Assembly (NCBI RefSeq): GCF_003025615.1
Contig: NZ_PYMJ01000003.1
Coordinates: 221,401 to 285,400 of the forward strand
DNA from: Photobacterium frigidiphilum
GTDB taxonomy: Bacteria > Pseudomonadota > Gammaproteobacteria > Enterobacterales > Vibrionaceae
Reading direction: 5' to 3'
DNA: 64,000 nucleotides
Shown piece after piece: positions 17,883 through 28,147 of the stretch. A program made the translations under genes and the position numbers. How positions within the stretch are numbered: position 1 is the first letter of the stretch; each line of letters starts with the position of its first letter. Below the pieces are notes generated by a model. That model was not told the origin of the DNA, did not search any database, and worked only from the letters and a program-made list of their open reading frames with translations.

Positions 17883-18602
17883 GATAATAGATATTGGCAG
17901 CAAAGCCCCAATAGAAATTGCGAACGCTACTATGGCTGATATTATTTCGCATAAAAATAAAGTATACATTTAAGAATAATAAATAATATCCACGCTCTAT
18001 TAATTAATGTTGCGTTTAATCGGCAATATTAAAATTTATGGTTTTAATTTTGTTAAATAAATATTTTTACGATTTTCAAATGTGGGCATATTTCTAATAT
18101 GGCTCACACGCTTTCGCCCCCTCTCGTTTAATCAATAGCTATTGCTGCAACTTTGTCATAAATGACATATTTATTCTGGCACGATAAAAACGTATCACTG
18201 ATGTATGTAATTTTCGATTTTCATTGAAAACGCTCCCATGCGTGAGAAGCGTCACTTTTTTTATAAGCTTTAGTTCTTATAATCAATTGTATGGATGGGT
18301 TTCTATGCTTTGATTCTAACTAACTATGTGCGCTTGGTAGCTGATACTGCTTCGCTAGTCAATTATGGCTTTTTCCACAACGAAAAAAGCGAGTTCAAAT
18401 TGTAGTATGTCGCTGAGGTTCTCGTCGTTTATTGAGATTTACCATATAAAATAATTAATAAAAATAATGAAATTTAAAGTCTAGGCTAAGGCTGGATTAT
18501 TTACAATAACGCTGTTAGCTATGAATATAAGCTCATAACTATCACGCGATGAAAAAATTATTAATAATTATAACAAAACGTATTTAAGAGTATGAGGATT
18601 AC

Positions 18603-20516
18603 GTGAATATATTATCTAGTTTTAAGGGCCGTATTATCGCGGTTGTCGTTTTATTATTAACTGCTTCTTTAGCAATTTCGACCTCTCTTTCCTATCGTCA
18701 ACTTTCAACCTCAATTCTGAGCAATGTTGATGAATACTCAATGCTTAAAATTAGTAGTTCGTCAGATAAGATTACAGACTGGTTTAATACCATTAAACAA
18801 GGTGTTATTGCAACAGCGCCAGACTTCGCGACTGATCGGGGTGATATGCAACTCGCTTTAATGGTTAAGCAAATTGCAAACGCCACCCAATCATCAGATA
18901 TCGTTGTTGGCTTTGAGGACGGCCGCTCTTATGGGGCTCAAAGTGGTATGCGCAGTGTATTTATTTATGATCCGCGTACACGAGGTTGGTATAAGTCTGC
19001 CAAGCAGAAGCGTAGCACAGTAATTACTGGTATCTATACCGGGTCATCTTCGGGCAACCTGATGGTCAGCATTGCAGAACCCTTTTTCGATGGAGACAAG
19101 TTTCGTGGTGTTTTACTTGCCGATATAGAATTGAGCCTTCTTACCGATGTTGTTAATCAGTCTCCCTTCCCAGGAGCAATGACTGGTTTATATGACAACC
19201 AGGGTACAACCATCGCTTCAACTGGTGAAGTCGATGTTCCCGGTAAAACCAAACTGTCTGACTTCCCCGAATTAGCAGAACTAGAGCGTAAAGTTCTTAC
19301 TAGCGCTAGTGGGATTTTTAACTACAGCTTAGGTGGTATTGAAAAAATAGCTTACTTTCAAACTATTGAACTTGATAAAGAGACCCACTGGCACCTGTTA
19401 GTAGGTATTGATAAATCAATGGCTTACGCAGAGGTCGATGAGGCGTTGGAAACATCTTTATTCACTGCTGGGTTATTGATTCTCTTTGCTTCCGCGATTA
19501 TTTTGTTTGTGCTGAATCGGCTGTATCGACCAATTCTTGCGTTAAAAAGCACAATAGTCGAGTTATCACAAGGCAATGGTGATCTTACCCGACGCCTTGA
19601 TGTGTATACCAAGGATGATCTGGGCCAAATCGCAGAAGCTGTAAATACCTTCATCGGCAACTTACAAGCGATGATGCTGGAAGTATCCCAATCTAGCGAA
19701 CATATTTCAGAAGGTATCGAACAACTCAAGACCCAGACCGAGCTTAACGATACCGTCTTAGCCTCTCACTCTGTAGAAACTGATCAGGTGGTAACCGCAG
19801 TAAATGAAATGAGCTCGACGGCAGACAGTGTATCGCAAAGCGCTTCTCAATCTGCGGCATTTACGAAAAATACCAGTGATGAAGCAGAGCAATCTAAACG
19901 TGTGGTTGACGGTGCCGTAAGCAGTGTAGCCGCCTTGGTTGATGAAGTTGATGCCATGGCACTCAATATTCAAACCATGAGTGATGATGCTCAAAAAATT
20001 GGTTCTGTGCTTAGTGTTATTGGTGAGATTGCCGATCAAACTAACTTATTGGCTTTGAATGCGGCTATCGAAGCGGCCCGTGCCGGAGATCAAGGGCGTG
20101 GGTTTGCTGTCGTAGCTGATGAGGTACGAGCTTTGGCCGCAAGAACCCAACAGAGTACATCTGAAATTAACGAAATGTTGAGTAAGTTGCACCAAGGAAC
20201 AAGCTCAGTCGTTACGGCTATGGACGACACCAAGCGTCGCTGTCAACAAACCGCTGACACGACTTCCAACGTAAACGATAGCTTGGACTCAATGGCGACA
20301 TCAGTGGTTCAAATTAATGATCTTGGGATTCAGATTGCCGCAGCCGCAGAGCAGCAAAGCGTGGTAAGTGAAGAGATAAATCGCAATATGACGGCAATTC
20401 AAGACATGGTTGGTCAGCTTACCGAAAATGGTGCGCAAACCATGGATAGTACGCGTAATCTTGCAAGCAGCAACGAACAACTGGCGGCGATCGTAAATCA
20501 ATTTAAGTTAAAGTAA
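18603..20516 (+). CDS. Methyl-accepting chemotaxis protein with double-Cache-like sensor domain
   Basis: Inner-membrane chemoreceptor of 637 residues. It begins with GTG, with GAGGA 7-8 bases upstream. A membrane helix at about 10-30 is followed by a 250-residue periplasmic sensor with dCache features ([21 protein letters not shown]). Next come a second membrane helix near 280-300, HAMP, and a signalling hairpin with the tip [21 protein letters not shown]. dCache receptors often bind amino acids or organic acids; the ligand here is unknown. It is transcribed alone and converges on tnaA. Confidence 0.93.
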   Translation: MNILSSFKGRIIAVVVLLLTASLAISTSLSYRQLSTSILSNVDEYSMLKISSSSDKITDWFNTIKQGVIATAPDFATDRGDMQLALMVKQIANATQSSDIVVGFEDGRSYGAQSGMRSVFIYDPRTRGWYKSAKQKRSTVITGIYTGSSSGNLMVSIAEPFFDGDKFRGVLLADIELSLLTDVVNQSPFPGAMTGLYDNQGTTIASTGEVDVPGKTKLSDFPELAELERKVLTSASGIFNYSLGGIEKIAYFQTIELDKETHWHLLVGIDKSMAYAEVDEALETSLFTAGLLILFASAIILFVLNRLYRPILALKSTIVELSQGNGDLTRRLDVYTKDDLGQIAEAVNTFIGNLQAMMLEVSQSSEHISEGIEQLKTQTELNDTVLASHSVETDQVVTAVNEMSSTADSVSQSASQSAAFTKNTSDEAEQSKRVVDGAVSSVAALVDEVDAMALNIQTMSDDAQKIGSVLSVIGEIADQTNLLALNAAIEAARAGDQGRGFAVVADEVRALAARTQQSTSEINEMLSKLHQGTSSVVTAMDDTKRRCQQTADTTSNVNDSLDSMATSVVQINDLGIQIAAAAEQQSVVSEEINRNMTAIQDMVGQLTENGAQTMDSTRNLASSNEQLAAIVNQFKLK

Positions 20517-20575
20517 TTTAACGTTTTATTCTGCTTGCAGAGCTTGTCAAGAACAAAACAAGTAAAACCTCTGTT

Positions 20576-20627
20576 GCTAGCTCCTTTGTGATGAACTGTT
20601 TATTAAATAGTTCATCACGGAGCTAGC
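20576..20627. terminator. Bidirectional terminator between the chemoreceptor gene and tnaA
   Basis: The long arms GCTAGCTCC plus GTGATGAACT (20576-20597) pair with AGTTCATCAC plus GGAGCTAGC (20609-20627) around an AT-rich loop. The hairpin sits between convergent genes and can serve both. Confidence 0.7.
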
Positions 20628-20647
20628 ATTTAGTTTTCAAACAGAAA

Positions 20648-22048
20648 TTATTCAACAGGTTTTAATTTAGCGGTGAAATGGCGCAATACTGGTGGCTCAT
20701 ACTCAAAGGTTAGTCCTCGAATTTCACTTGCGCGTTTTGTAACTGCGATTAATGCATCGGCAACGTAATCCATATGATCATTGGTATATACGCGACGCGG
20801 AATAGTTAGGCGCATTAATTCTAATTGTGACTCTTTCTGCTTGCCTGTTTCAGGATCTCTACCCAGTAATAACGAACCAATTTCTACGGCTCGTACACCA
20901 GATTCTAAATAGAGTTCATTACATAATGCGTGAGCAGGGAATTGTTCACTGGGGATATGAGGTAAAATTTTGGTGGCGTCGACAAAAACTGCATGACCGC
21001 CGGTTGGGTATTGAATGGGTATCCCTGCTTCTCGTAAACGTTCACCCAAATATTCCACTTGGCCAATACGGTAGTGAAGGAAGTCTTCATCAGCACCTTC
21101 ATATAAACCACGGGCGAGGGCTTCCATATCACGTCCAGCCATTCCGCCATAAGTAACAAACCCTTCCATAGGAACGCAACGTGTTCGTACTGCTTGGAAA
21201 AGATCTTCATGATCACGAATACAGCATAAGCCCCCAATATTGACCATAGGGTCTTTTTTAGCAGACATCGTTAACATGTCGCCATAACGGTACATTTCGC
21301 GAATAATCTCGAGAATGGATGTATCGGCATATTCAGGTTCACGTTGCTTTATAAAGTAGGCATTTTCGCAATAACGTGCTGAATCGATCACAACTGGAAT
21401 ATCATTCTTTTTCGCAATCTCGTATACCGCGCGCATGTTAGCCATTGAAACGGGTTGCCCGCCCGAGCTGTTACATGTGATCGTGGTGATAATGGCGGCA
21501 ATATTGTGTGAGCCATACATTTCAATGGTTGATTGCAGTTTATCGAGATTAAAATTCCCTTTCCAGTCGTCATACGTTTCAGTGTCAAACGCCTTCTCAG
21601 TCAGTACGTTAATGGCTTTACCGCCATTAAGTTCGATATGACCCGCTGTCGTATCAAAGTGGTAATTCGATATAAATACGGGTTGATCACCGCCACGTAC
21701 CGTTTTCATTCGCTCTATTAAGCACGGAAATAATATCTGTTCTGCGCCACGCCCTTGGTGAGCTGGAACCGTCAGTTTGTAATCAAAGAAGTGTTTTACA
21801 GCATCACATAAATTAAAGTAGTTGCGGCTTCCTGCATAAGATTCGTCTCCCATCATTAAGCCAGCCCATTGTACATCACTCATTGCGCCTGTGCCTGAAT
21901 CTGTCAGTAGATCGATATAGACATCTTCGCTTCTTAACATGAAAGGGTTATAACCCGCGTCAATTAGGGCTTCACGTCGATCCTCTTCGTTTGTCATGCG
22001 GATAGATTCAACCATTTTAATGCGGAACGGTTCTGGTATACGTTTCAT
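20648..22048 (-). CDS. tnaA: Tryptophanase (tryptophan indole-lyase)
   Basis: Cytoplasmic PLP enzyme that converts tryptophan to indole, pyruvate and ammonia. The 466-residue protein matches the beta-eliminating lyase family throughout: [24 protein letters not shown] near the N terminus, HQGRGAEQ, the PLP lysine in MSAKKD (264/265), and the C terminus [16 protein letters not shown]. Tyrosine phenol-lyase was considered. The segment [17 protein letters not shown] follows tryptophanase and lacks the MERG arginine of tyrosine phenol-lyase. A TnaC-type leader peptide lies 182 bases upstream. No tryptophan permease follows it, unlike E. coli tnaAB. Confidence 0.93.
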   Translation of the reverse strand: MKRIPEPFRIKMVESIRMTNEEDRREALIDAGYNPFMLRSEDVYIDLLTDSGTGAMSDVQWAGLMMGDESYAGSRNYFNLCDAVKHFFDYKLTVPAHQGRGAEQILFPCLIERMKTVRGGDQPVFISNYHFDTTAGHIELNGGKAINVLTEKAFDTETYDDWKGNFNLDKLQSTIEMYGSHNIAAIITTITCNSSGGQPVSMANMRAVYEIAKKNDIPVVIDSARYCENAYFIKQREPEYADTSILEIIREMYRYGDMLTMSAKKDPMVNIGGLCCIRDHEDLFQAVRTRCVPMEGFVTYGGMAGRDMEALARGLYEGADEDFLHYRIGQVEYLGERLREAGIPIQYPTGGHAVFVDATKILPHIPSEQFPAHALCNELYLESGVRAVEIGSLLLGRDPETGKQKESQLELMRLTIPRRVYTNDHMDYVADALIAVTKRASEIRGLTFEYEPPVLRHFTAKLKPVE

Positions 22049-22230
22049 TGATATAGCCTCAGTCGCAGCCGTTATGCTTATTGTGTTTCTTCTACGTGAT
22101 TAATAATAAAAATGGCAATAACGGATTCAATAAATGTTCAACAGTAATACTTATCTAAAGCATAGCGCTGTTGGTACTTTTGAATTGGCTTGTTGGTGTA
22201 CAAGCGTGCTAGATAACTTGGGTATAAGTC
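22049..22230 (-). promoter_or_regulatory. tnaC-tnaA spacer (probable Rho-dependent attenuation region)
   Basis: 182 bases between the leader-peptide stop and tnaA. In E. coli the matching spacer holds the Rho-binding site and pause sites that end transcription unless TnaC stalls the ribosome. No intrinsic terminator is visible here, consistent with Rho-dependent control. Confidence 0.55.
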
Positions 22231-22329
22231 TTATGCGGAAGGGAAGTCGTGGCTTAGGCGAAAATCTTGGTTGTACCAGCAAGACAGCATCAATCTGTTG
22301 TTTGGCAGAGTCGGTGGAATTCGGTGCAT
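22231..22329 (-). CDS. tnaC: TnaC tryptophanase leader peptide
   Basis: A 32-codon leader with a very strong ribosome binding site (AAGGAAGGA, about 8 bases before the ATG). The peptide ends CWYNQDFRLSHDFPSA. The spacing Trp-x3-Asp and Trp-x11-Pro equals that of E. coli TnaC (W12, D16, P24), the residues needed for tryptophan-induced ribosome stalling. Unlike E. coli, two residues (Ser-Ala) follow the critical proline before the stop, a variation also known in Proteus TnaC. High tryptophan should stall translation here and allow tnaA expression. Confidence 0.85.
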   Translation of the reverse strand: MHRIPPTLPNNRLMLSCWYNQDFRLSHDFPSA

Positions 22330-22443
22330 GTCGTCATCCTTCCTTTGACTGCGGGAAATATCTATTTGGCTTAAACAGAAGTAATAACTGATGTAAAAGG
22401 CAAATGGAACATGCTTAATAGTGTAGAAGTAATGAATTAATGT

Positions 22444-22459
22444 TGTGAAGTTATTCATA
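22444..22459. promoter_or_regulatory. CRP-binding site upstream of tnaC
   Basis: TGTGA-AGTTAT-TCATA matches the CRP dyad TGTGA-N6-TCACA at nine of ten positions. It lies about 120 bases before the tnaC start, as expected for catabolite control of a tna operon. Confidence 0.6.
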
Positions 22460-22476
22460 TTTATGGTGTGAGAGAG

Positions 22477-22505
22477 TCGCGACTAAAGTCCGTTTATCGC
22501 GACTA
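22477..22505. promoter_or_regulatory. Two TCGCGACTA copies spaced 20 bp apart
   Basis: The nonamer TCGCGACTA occurs at 22477-22485 and 22497-22505, two helical turns apart, upstream of the tna CRP site and between it and the divergent end of a small exported-protein gene. The first copy sits in the palindrome AGTCGCGACT. It is a probable binding site for an unknown regulator. Confidence 0.4.
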
Positions 22506-22561
22506 GTTAAGCTTTTAAACGAGATTTTAAAGTATGCATATATCCATATTGTTTATTATTG

Positions 22562-22885
22562 TTATGAACGGTTAGATGGAATAAAACGCTGAGTTGAAAC
22601 CGTTGTACCATCTTCATCAGAAACTTCGAATGTCATTGAACGAGCCGCTTCAAACGAGCTATATACAAATACTCGACCAGATTCAGATGTGGTGTAGTGC
22701 TGTTTTTGACCGCCTTTAACAGTAACGTCTAAACCTGCTTGAGGTGCGCCATCTTTTTCTACTGTTACCCAGGCTCCGCCTTTCTGTGGGGTAACTATGA
22801 GGTTTAGCCCTTGATTGATACTTGCAAGTGCTGAGCCTGAAAAAAGAGTTGTTGCAACGATGAGGCTTGCGATTGTTTTGTTCAT
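22562..22885 (-). CDS. Small exported protein, function unknown
   Basis: 107 residues with a clear signal peptide (IASLIVATTLFSGSALA, cut near residue 22). The mature part is a compact beta-rich sequence of about 85 residues (NLIVTPQKGGAWVTVEKDGAPQAGLDVTVKGG) resembling a small immunoglobulin-like or carboxypeptidase-regulatory-like fold, with no cysteine and no catalytic motif. It is probably periplasmic. A 5' region with AAAGGGAC just upstream of the ATG supports the start. I do not recognise a named family. Confidence 0.75.
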   Translation of the reverse strand: MNKTIASLIVATTLFSGSALASINQGLNLIVTPQKGGAWVTVEKDGAPQAGLDVTVKGGQKQHYTTSESGRVFVYSSFEAARSMTFEVSDEDGTTVSTQRFIPSNRS

Positions 22886-23559
22886 GATTTGTCCCTTTTA
22901 TGAGTTGTTTTAATTTGTTTAACGCTGCTTGTCTGCGTGTTGATATTCATAATAGGTGTGATTTAGATCTCTTTCTATGGTGTTTTTTAGTTCAAGTTGT
23001 TCGAAATAATTGAGCAATAATTTGAGTGTTAATCCGGTCATGGTGTTGAGAGAAGTGTGCATAGACGAGAAATAGACATTTTATTACAAAGATAGGGAAG
23101 GGCGCTCAGGAGAGAGGGGTGCAATTTAAACCTTTAAAATCAATAGACTGCAACTAAACTGACGTTTTATGTGATTTTTGTCACGTTTTGTTGCAATAAA
23201 AATGTTTACAGACAGATATATTACGTTTAATGTTTATCTCGTCTGCAACTCAGACCTAATCAATGATTTTTTCAAAGAACACTTCGCACTTCCTGCTTCT
23301 CGCCAAAGCCTGCTGTAAAGAAGAAAATTAAAGAAGATCAAATGAATGATTTCTTTCCACTGCTATCGTTAATGTTGCGAACGATCATGCGGTGATGAGC
23401 TATTGAGTAGGGTGAACTCCTAGCTGTAAAGGAATGAAGGTCAATGAGTTAAAAGATATTTACCGCCACAAAAATGTGAGCGGAACTAACTATCTACTCA
23501 ATTTGATATGCCTCAAACATAACGCTCTAAAGCATTGTTTGGGTAAAAAGGAAATAATT
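22886..23559. other. Intergenic region and long cold-shock-type leader
   Basis: About 670 bases with no supported gene. The half next to the cold-shock-like gene is probably a long 5' untranslated RNA, common for csp genes. It contains a hairpin with arms CCGCCACA (23463-23470) and TGTG-A-GCGG (23475-23483) around AAAA. Nothing further could be assigned. Confidence 0.45.
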
Positions 23560-23757
23560 ATGACTTCACAAACTGGTATTATCCGTAGCTTCAACTCTGC
23601 TGACAACAATGGCCTAATTACATGTGATCTTGGTGGTGATATCTGCTTTGATGCATCAAGTGTAAATGGCGGTTTACCTGTATCAGGCAGCCTTGTTGAG
23701 TTCATCATGGATGACTCTTCAAATAAGCTTCAGGCGATTAAAATTCGTTTAATCTAA
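23560..23757 (+). CDS. Cold-shock-domain-like small protein
   Basis: 65 residues, an OB-fold-sized protein. The start TSQTGIIRSFNSADNNGLITCDLGGDICFDASSV parallels the CspA pattern TGxVKWFNxxKGFGFITxDxG, followed by G-xx-V-xF near the end. The RNA-binding aromatics of classic Csp proteins (KWFN, FGFI, VFVH) are mostly replaced, so it is a diverged member whose nucleic-acid binding is uncertain. The ATG at 23560 has AAAAAGGA upstream and is preferred over a longer reading. The gene stands alone behind a long leader. Confidence 0.7.
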   Translation: MTSQTGIIRSFNSADNNGLITCDLGGDICFDASSVNGGLPVSGSLVEFIMDDSSNKLQAIKIRLI

Positions 23758-23895
23758 GCGAATAGTTAACTCACTTAAGAGTTCATTTATACGGTATAAC
23801 CGTATTCAAGTAACCAGTAATGAAAAGTACCATTCACTGAGTATTTACTGGTTTCCTTAATCCTCTTTGCTATTCCTTTCCTTCTACTAAACGAA

Positions 23896-24936
23896 TTATT
23901 TTCCCTTGTTCTCTCGTGCACTCGTTTGCACTGATTTGTACATTTTACTTAGGTTTTTATTTTTACTGCGCATCTCTGCAATTGAGCTTCCGTTACGCTC
24001 TTGTTCTCTTAGCAATTTGAAGTAATTATTTAATCGACGTTCATCTAGCTGTCCAATAGAAATTGCCTTTTGTACGGCACATTTGGGTTCTGCTTGATGT
24101 TGGCAATCAGCAAAGCGGCATTGCTGAGATAATTTAGCAATATCACTAAAGGTTTCTTCAACGCCTTGTTCACAGTCTGCAATTTGCAACTCTCGAATGC
24201 CTGGTGTATCAAGAAGTAATGCGCCTGTTGGCATGATGTGCATCGACCGACTGGTGGTTGTATGGCGACCTTTACTGTCGTCTTCTCTTACGCCGCCAGT
24301 TTCTTGATCTTGACTCTGCATTAAGGTGTTAACCAATGTGGATTTACCCACTCCAGATGAACCAACAAAAGCAACCGTTTTACCTACCTTACACCATGGT
24401 TTTAGAGTTTCGACACTGTCTGTATCAAGGCTATTAACGGCCTCGACCATTAAGAACGGATCAAGTGCTTGCACTTGTTGTTTAAACGATTCTGGCGTAT
24501 CGCAACAATCTGCTTTTGTTAAGATAATGACAGGTTCACATCCACTGTCGTGTGCAATAGTAAGATAGCGTTCGATACGACTTAAATTAAAATCCTGGTT
24601 GAGTGAGTTGACGATAAAAAGTGTGTCGACATTGGCTGCAATTAACTGTTCCGATACTTTACTGCCCGCGGCTTTACGCGAGAGTAAGGTTAGACGGTCG
24701 AGTAATCTTATTAGTTGTTGTTCACTATCAAGTAATATCCAATCCCCAACAGTTAACGCAGGCATACTCGGTCTGATCTCAAGAGAGAAACTCCCCGCTT
24801 CAGTTTGAATAACATAGAGACTACGATGATGCGCAAGCACTCGACCAACCTGACAAGTTTCAAGTTCTTCTAATGACAACTGCTGCTGAAAATAAGCATG
24901 CCAACCAAGTTGTGGCAATGACAATGTTGAATTCAT
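23896..24936 (-). CDS. rsgA: Ribosome small-subunit biogenesis GTPase RsgA
   Basis: Circularly permuted GTPase that assists late 30S maturation. An N-terminal OB domain precedes the G domain, in which G4 (ILTKADC) comes before G1 ([12 protein letters not shown]) and G3 (DTPGIREL). A zinc-binding element follows ([14 protein letters not shown]). The ATG at 24936 gives [12 protein letters not shown], the usual beginning of the family; the longer reading adds 14 unrelated residues. Vibrionaceae commonly encode two RsgA copies, and this one is not beside psd or orn, so it may be the secondary copy (inference). Confidence 0.9.
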   Translation of the reverse strand: MNSTLSLPQLGWHAYFQQQLSLEELETCQVGRVLAHHRSLYVIQTEAGSFSLEIRPSMPALTVGDWILLDSEQQLIRLLDRLTLLSRKAAGSKVSEQLIAANVDTLFIVNSLNQDFNLSRIERYLTIAHDSGCEPVIILTKADCCDTPESFKQQVQALDPFLMVEAVNSLDTDSVETLKPWCKVGKTVAFVGSSGVGKSTLVNTLMQSQDQETGGVREDDSKGRHTTTSRSMHIMPTGALLLDTPGIRELQIADCEQGVEETFSDIAKLSQQCRFADCQHQAEPKCAVQKAISIGQLDERRLNNYFKLLREQERNGSSIAEMRSKNKNLSKMYKSVQTSARENKGK

Positions 24937-25200
24937 GATGATCCGTGCAAAATTTTTCTTATCTATTCGTACATACATTGTAATTGAGTCCAGTTTCGTT
25001 TGATTGAATAAAAACGACAGAATGCGAAATATCCTTGTCTCACAATTGCGTAAGCAGATTAGATTGCAGCTTTTATGGTCGCGAATTTAAAGTAACCCCA
25101 CTAAGATTAGTGACAAGATCATTGCTGAAATATGTCATGATTTCTTTTTAAGGGGTATTTTTTATTCATAAAATCAGGGATATGATCAAGAATAATTAGA

Positions 25201-26307
25201 GTGTTTTCTATGGCTATTGCCATTGCATTAATCGTTATTGTAATTGCATCTGTTGCTTTTCATTTCCTTAGCCCATGGTGGTTAACCACTGCTGCGTCAA
25301 ATTGGTCACAAATAGATAACCAATTAACGCTAACCCTTATCATTACCGGTGCTTTTTTTATAGTAATCAACTTATTGATTGCTTTTTGTGTAATAAAATT
25401 TCGTTATAAGCCAGGTCGAAAATCTGCGTATCAACCAGAAAATAAAAAACTAGAAGCGTGGCTAATTGGCTTAACCACTGTTGGAATCGTGGCATTACTT
25501 GCTCCCGGTTTAGCGGTATATGCTGAGTATGTTAGCGTGCCTGATGATGCAAAACTTGTGGAAGTGGTTGGTGAGCAGTGGAAGTGGAGTTTTCGTTTTC
25601 CCGGTGAAGATGAACAGTTAGGGAAAAGTAGCACTCAATGGGTAAGCAGTAAAAATCCTTTGGGCATTGATCCTAATGATCCCGCCTCTCAAGACGACAA
25701 AGTTATACTTAGCCCCGAATTACATCTTCCACTTTTTTCGCCTTATAAAGTATTACTGCGTTCTAAAGATGTTTTGCACGATTTTAATGTACCTCAGTTC
25801 CGAGCCAAAATGGATTTAGTACCCGGTACGGTTTCATATATTTGGTTCACTCCAACGAAGCGAGGCAGCTATGAGATTCTCTGTGCTGAGCTGTGTGGCG
25901 TAGGGCATTTTAATATGCGAGGAAGAGTGATCGTTGAAGATGATGCGCAATTCGGAAGCTGGCTCGCGACTCAACCTACTTTTGCTCAAACTCAAGATCC
26001 TACCCGTAAAACACAGACTGACCCAGTTGAATTAGGCAAAACACTCTCGGAAGTGAATGGCTGCATTGGTTGCCATAGTTTAAATGGTAACCCTGGTGTT
26101 GGGCCAACGTGGTTAGGATTATACGGAAAAACGGAAATTATGTCTGATGATGCAAGGGTAGTGGTAGACGAGGCATATTTGCGTACATCGATACTTAACG
26201 CTAAAGCTGAAATAGTAAAAGGTTACCCCGCCATCATGCCTGTTTATCAATTTGATGAGCAGGAAGTTGACGCCATTATTGCTTATATCAAATCTGTATC
26301 TAAGTAA
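25201..26307 (+). CDS. coxB: Cytochrome c oxidase subunit II with fused cytochrome c domain (caa3 type)
   Basis: Membrane-anchored subunit that receives electrons for the terminal oxidase. Two N-terminal helices are followed by a cupredoxin domain with the CuA ligands His193, Cys228, Glu230, Cys232, His236 and Met239 (CAELCGVGHFNM). A C-terminal cytochrome c domain carries CIGCH (288-292) and an axial Met in PAIMPVY. The fused haem domain marks the caa3 subtype. The start is GTG at 25201 or ATG at 25210; neither has a strong ribosome binding site. It is first in a five-gene oxidase operon. Confidence 0.93.
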   Translation: MFSMAIAIALIVIVIASVAFHFLSPWWLTTAASNWSQIDNQLTLTLIITGAFFIVINLLIAFCVIKFRYKPGRKSAYQPENKKLEAWLIGLTTVGIVALLAPGLAVYAEYVSVPDDAKLVEVVGEQWKWSFRFPGEDEQLGKSSTQWVSSKNPLGIDPNDPASQDDKVILSPELHLPLFSPYKVLLRSKDVLHDFNVPQFRAKMDLVPGTVSYIWFTPTKRGSYEILCAELCGVGHFNMRGRVIVEDDAQFGSWLATQPTFAQTQDPTRKTQTDPVELGKTLSEVNGCIGCHSLNGNPGVGPTWLGLYGKTEIMSDDARVVVDEAYLRTSILNAKAEIVKGYPAIMPVYQFDEQEVDAIIAYIKSVSK

Positions 26308-26344
26308 TTTATATCACGATTTTTTTGAATGAGACAAGCTTGTT

Positions 26345-28147
26345 ATGACTGAACATCATTCTTCGAATTCAGCAGATTCAGACGCTTATGCTCACAGTTT
26401 TTGGCGCAAATATGTGTGGAGCCAAGACCATAAAGTTATCGCCATTCAGTATACGCTGACGGCGATAGCGATGGGGCTGATTGCACTTGTTTTATCATGG
26501 ATAATGCGTTTACAACTTGGCTTTCCCGGGCAATTTGATTTCATTGATGTAAACACTTACTACCAGTCTATGACATTGCACGGCATGATTATGGTGGTGT
26601 ATTTACTGACAGCTCTTTTCTTGGGGGGCTTTGGTAATTACTTAATTCCATTAATGGTCGGTGCACGGGATATGGTGTTTCCGCTATTAAATATGTTGAG
26701 TTATTGGTTCTATCTTCTGGCTTCTCTGATCTTAATTGCGAGCTTCTTTGTGACTGGTGGGCCAACAGGTGCTGGTTGGACGTTATATCCCCCTCAAGCG
26801 ATTATGCCTGGCACGCCAGGTGTTGAGTGGGGCATCGTACTGATGTTGATCTCGCTTGCAGTGTTCATAGTAGCAGCGACGTTAGGTGGGCTAAATTACG
26901 TTACCACAGTATTGCAAGCTCGCACGGAAGGGATGACATTACTGCGTATGCCCCTAACAGTATGGGGGATCTTTACAGCTTCAATTATGGCGTTATTGGC
27001 TTTTCCTGCGTTGTTCGTTAGTGCCGTTATGATGTTGTTTGATAAGTTATTGGGGTCCAGTTTCTTTATGCCAGCCATTGTTTCTATGGGGCAATTAACG
27101 GAATACGACGGCGGCAGCCCTATTTTATTTCAGCACCTTTTTTGGTTTTTTGGTCACCCCGAAGTGTATATTGTTGCTTTGCCAGCCTTTGGGATAGTGT
27201 CTGATCTGATTAGTATTCATGCACGTAAAAATATCTTTGGTTATAAAATGATGGTGTGGGCTATTTTAGCCATCGGCGTTCTCAGCTTTGTGGTATGGGC
27301 CCACCATATGTATGTCAGCGGTATGAATCCATATTTTGGGTTCTTTTTTGCCACGACAACCCTCGTCATTGCCGTTCCTACTGCGATAAAAGTGTATAAC
27401 TGGTTGCTTACATTATGGCGAGGTAATATTCATTTAACCTTACCTATGCTGTTTTCTATTGCCTTCATGAGTACCTTTTTAATTGGTGGTTTAACGGGGT
27501 TATTTCTTGGCAATGTTATCGTTGATATTCCGTTATCAGATACGTATTTTGTTGTCGCTCACTTCCACATGGTGATGGGGGTTTCCCCAGTATTAGTGAT
27601 ATTTGGTGGTATTTATCACTGGTACCCGAAAGTGACAGGGCGGATGCTTAATACGGCAATGGGGCATTTTCATTTCTGGATAACCTTCTTGGGCACTTAT
27701 GCTATTTATTTTCCAATGCATTACTTGGGAATATTAGGTGTTCCCCGTCGTTATTATGCGTACGAAAACTACGATTTCATTCCTGAATCGGCACAAAGCT
27801 TAAATGCTTTTATCACTGTAATGGCGCTGATTGTAGGTGCTGCACAGCTAGTGTTTCTGTTCAATTTATTCTGGTGTGTATTTAAAGGGAAAAAAGCTGC
27901 AGCGAACCCTTGGTCTGCAACATCGTTAGAATGGCAAACACCAGACACGCCACCTAAACATGGCAATTGGGGCTTACATTGTCCGATCGTTTATCGCTGG
28001 GCTTATGATTACAGTGTACCCAATGTTAAAGAGGATTTTATTCCACAAAACATACCGCCAGAGCAGGTGCTAATGGAACATGTAGACAGTTCAATACCTG
28101 AAGATGGTATTAAGATACCCATAGATAAAGGGGATGATGATGAATAA
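26345..28147 (+). CDS. coxA: Cytochrome c oxidase subunit I (A1-type haem-copper oxidase)
   Basis: Catalytic subunit of 600 residues and at least 12 helices that reduces oxygen to water and pumps protons. It carries the CuB and cross-linked Tyr motif FFGHPEVYIVALPAFG, the His pair in WAHHMYVSGMN, and the haem a/a3 histidines in DTYFVVAHFHMVMG. The Glu-containing XGHPEVY form places it in the A1 class. It starts 37 bases after coxB and overlaps the next gene. Confidence 0.95.
   Translation: MTEHHSSNSADSDAYAHSFWRKYVWSQDHKVIAIQYTLTAIAMGLIALVLSWIMRLQLGFPGQFDFIDVNTYYQSMTLHGMIMVVYLLTALFLGGFGNYLIPLMVGARDMVFPLLNMLSYWFYLLASLILIASFFVTGGPTGAGWTLYPPQAIMPGTPGVEWGIVLMLISLAVFIVAATLGGLNYVTTVLQARTEGMTLLRMPLTVWGIFTASIMALLAFPALFVSAVMMLFDKLLGSSFFMPAIVSMGQLTEYDGGSPILFQHLFWFFGHPEVYIVALPAFGIVSDLISIHARKNIFGYKMMVWAILAIGVLSFVVWAHHMYVSGMNPYFGFFFATTTLVIAVPTAIKVYNWLLTLWRGNIHLTLPMLFSIAFMSTFLIGGLTGLFLGNVIVDIPLSDTYFVVAHFHMVMGVSPVLVIFGGIYHWYPKVTGRMLNTAMGHFHFWITFLGTYAIYFPMHYLGILGVPRRYYAYENYDFIPESAQSLNAFITVMALIVGAAQLVFLFNLFWCVFKGKKAAANPWSATSLEWQTPDTPPKHGNWGLHCPIVYRWAYDYSVPNVKEDFIPQNIPPEQVLMEHVDSSIPEDGIKIPIDKGDDDE

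Larger units (their letters stand above)
17526..18602. other. Long intergenic region between amt and a divergent chemoreceptor
   Basis: About 1.08 kb without a convincing gene. It holds the predicted sigma-54 promoter of amt, an NtrC-like palindrome, three copies of the heptamer TTGGTGC (near 17627, 17776 and 17807), and a 60-bp repeat element at 17823-17882. The remaining 700 bases are very AT-rich. They include a weak hairpin followed by seven T residues (about 18229-18262), which might end an unannotated small RNA. The support is too weak to call it. Confidence 0.6.

Noticed and set aside
18177..18193. TGGCACGATAAAAACGT as a second sigma-54 promoter
   Set aside because: The GG is followed after 10 bases by AC instead of GC, so the -12 element is missing.
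18229..18262. Small-RNA terminator in the amt-chemoreceptor gap
   Set aside because: Only a 4-5 bp stem precedes the seven T residues and no promoter or conserved body could be recognised.
20648..22048. Tyrosine phenol-lyase as the identity of the tnaA product
   Set aside because: Parts of the N-terminal half resemble tyrosine phenol-lyase, but the specificity segment near the C terminus reads [10 protein letters not shown] as in tryptophanase, lacks the phenol-lyase arginine, and a TnaC leader is present.
22213..22226. A fragment of the MITE-like element in the tnaC-tnaA spacer
   Set aside because: Only ATAACTTGGGTATA matches one element end; the rest of the terminal sequence and the other end are absent, so chance is as likely.
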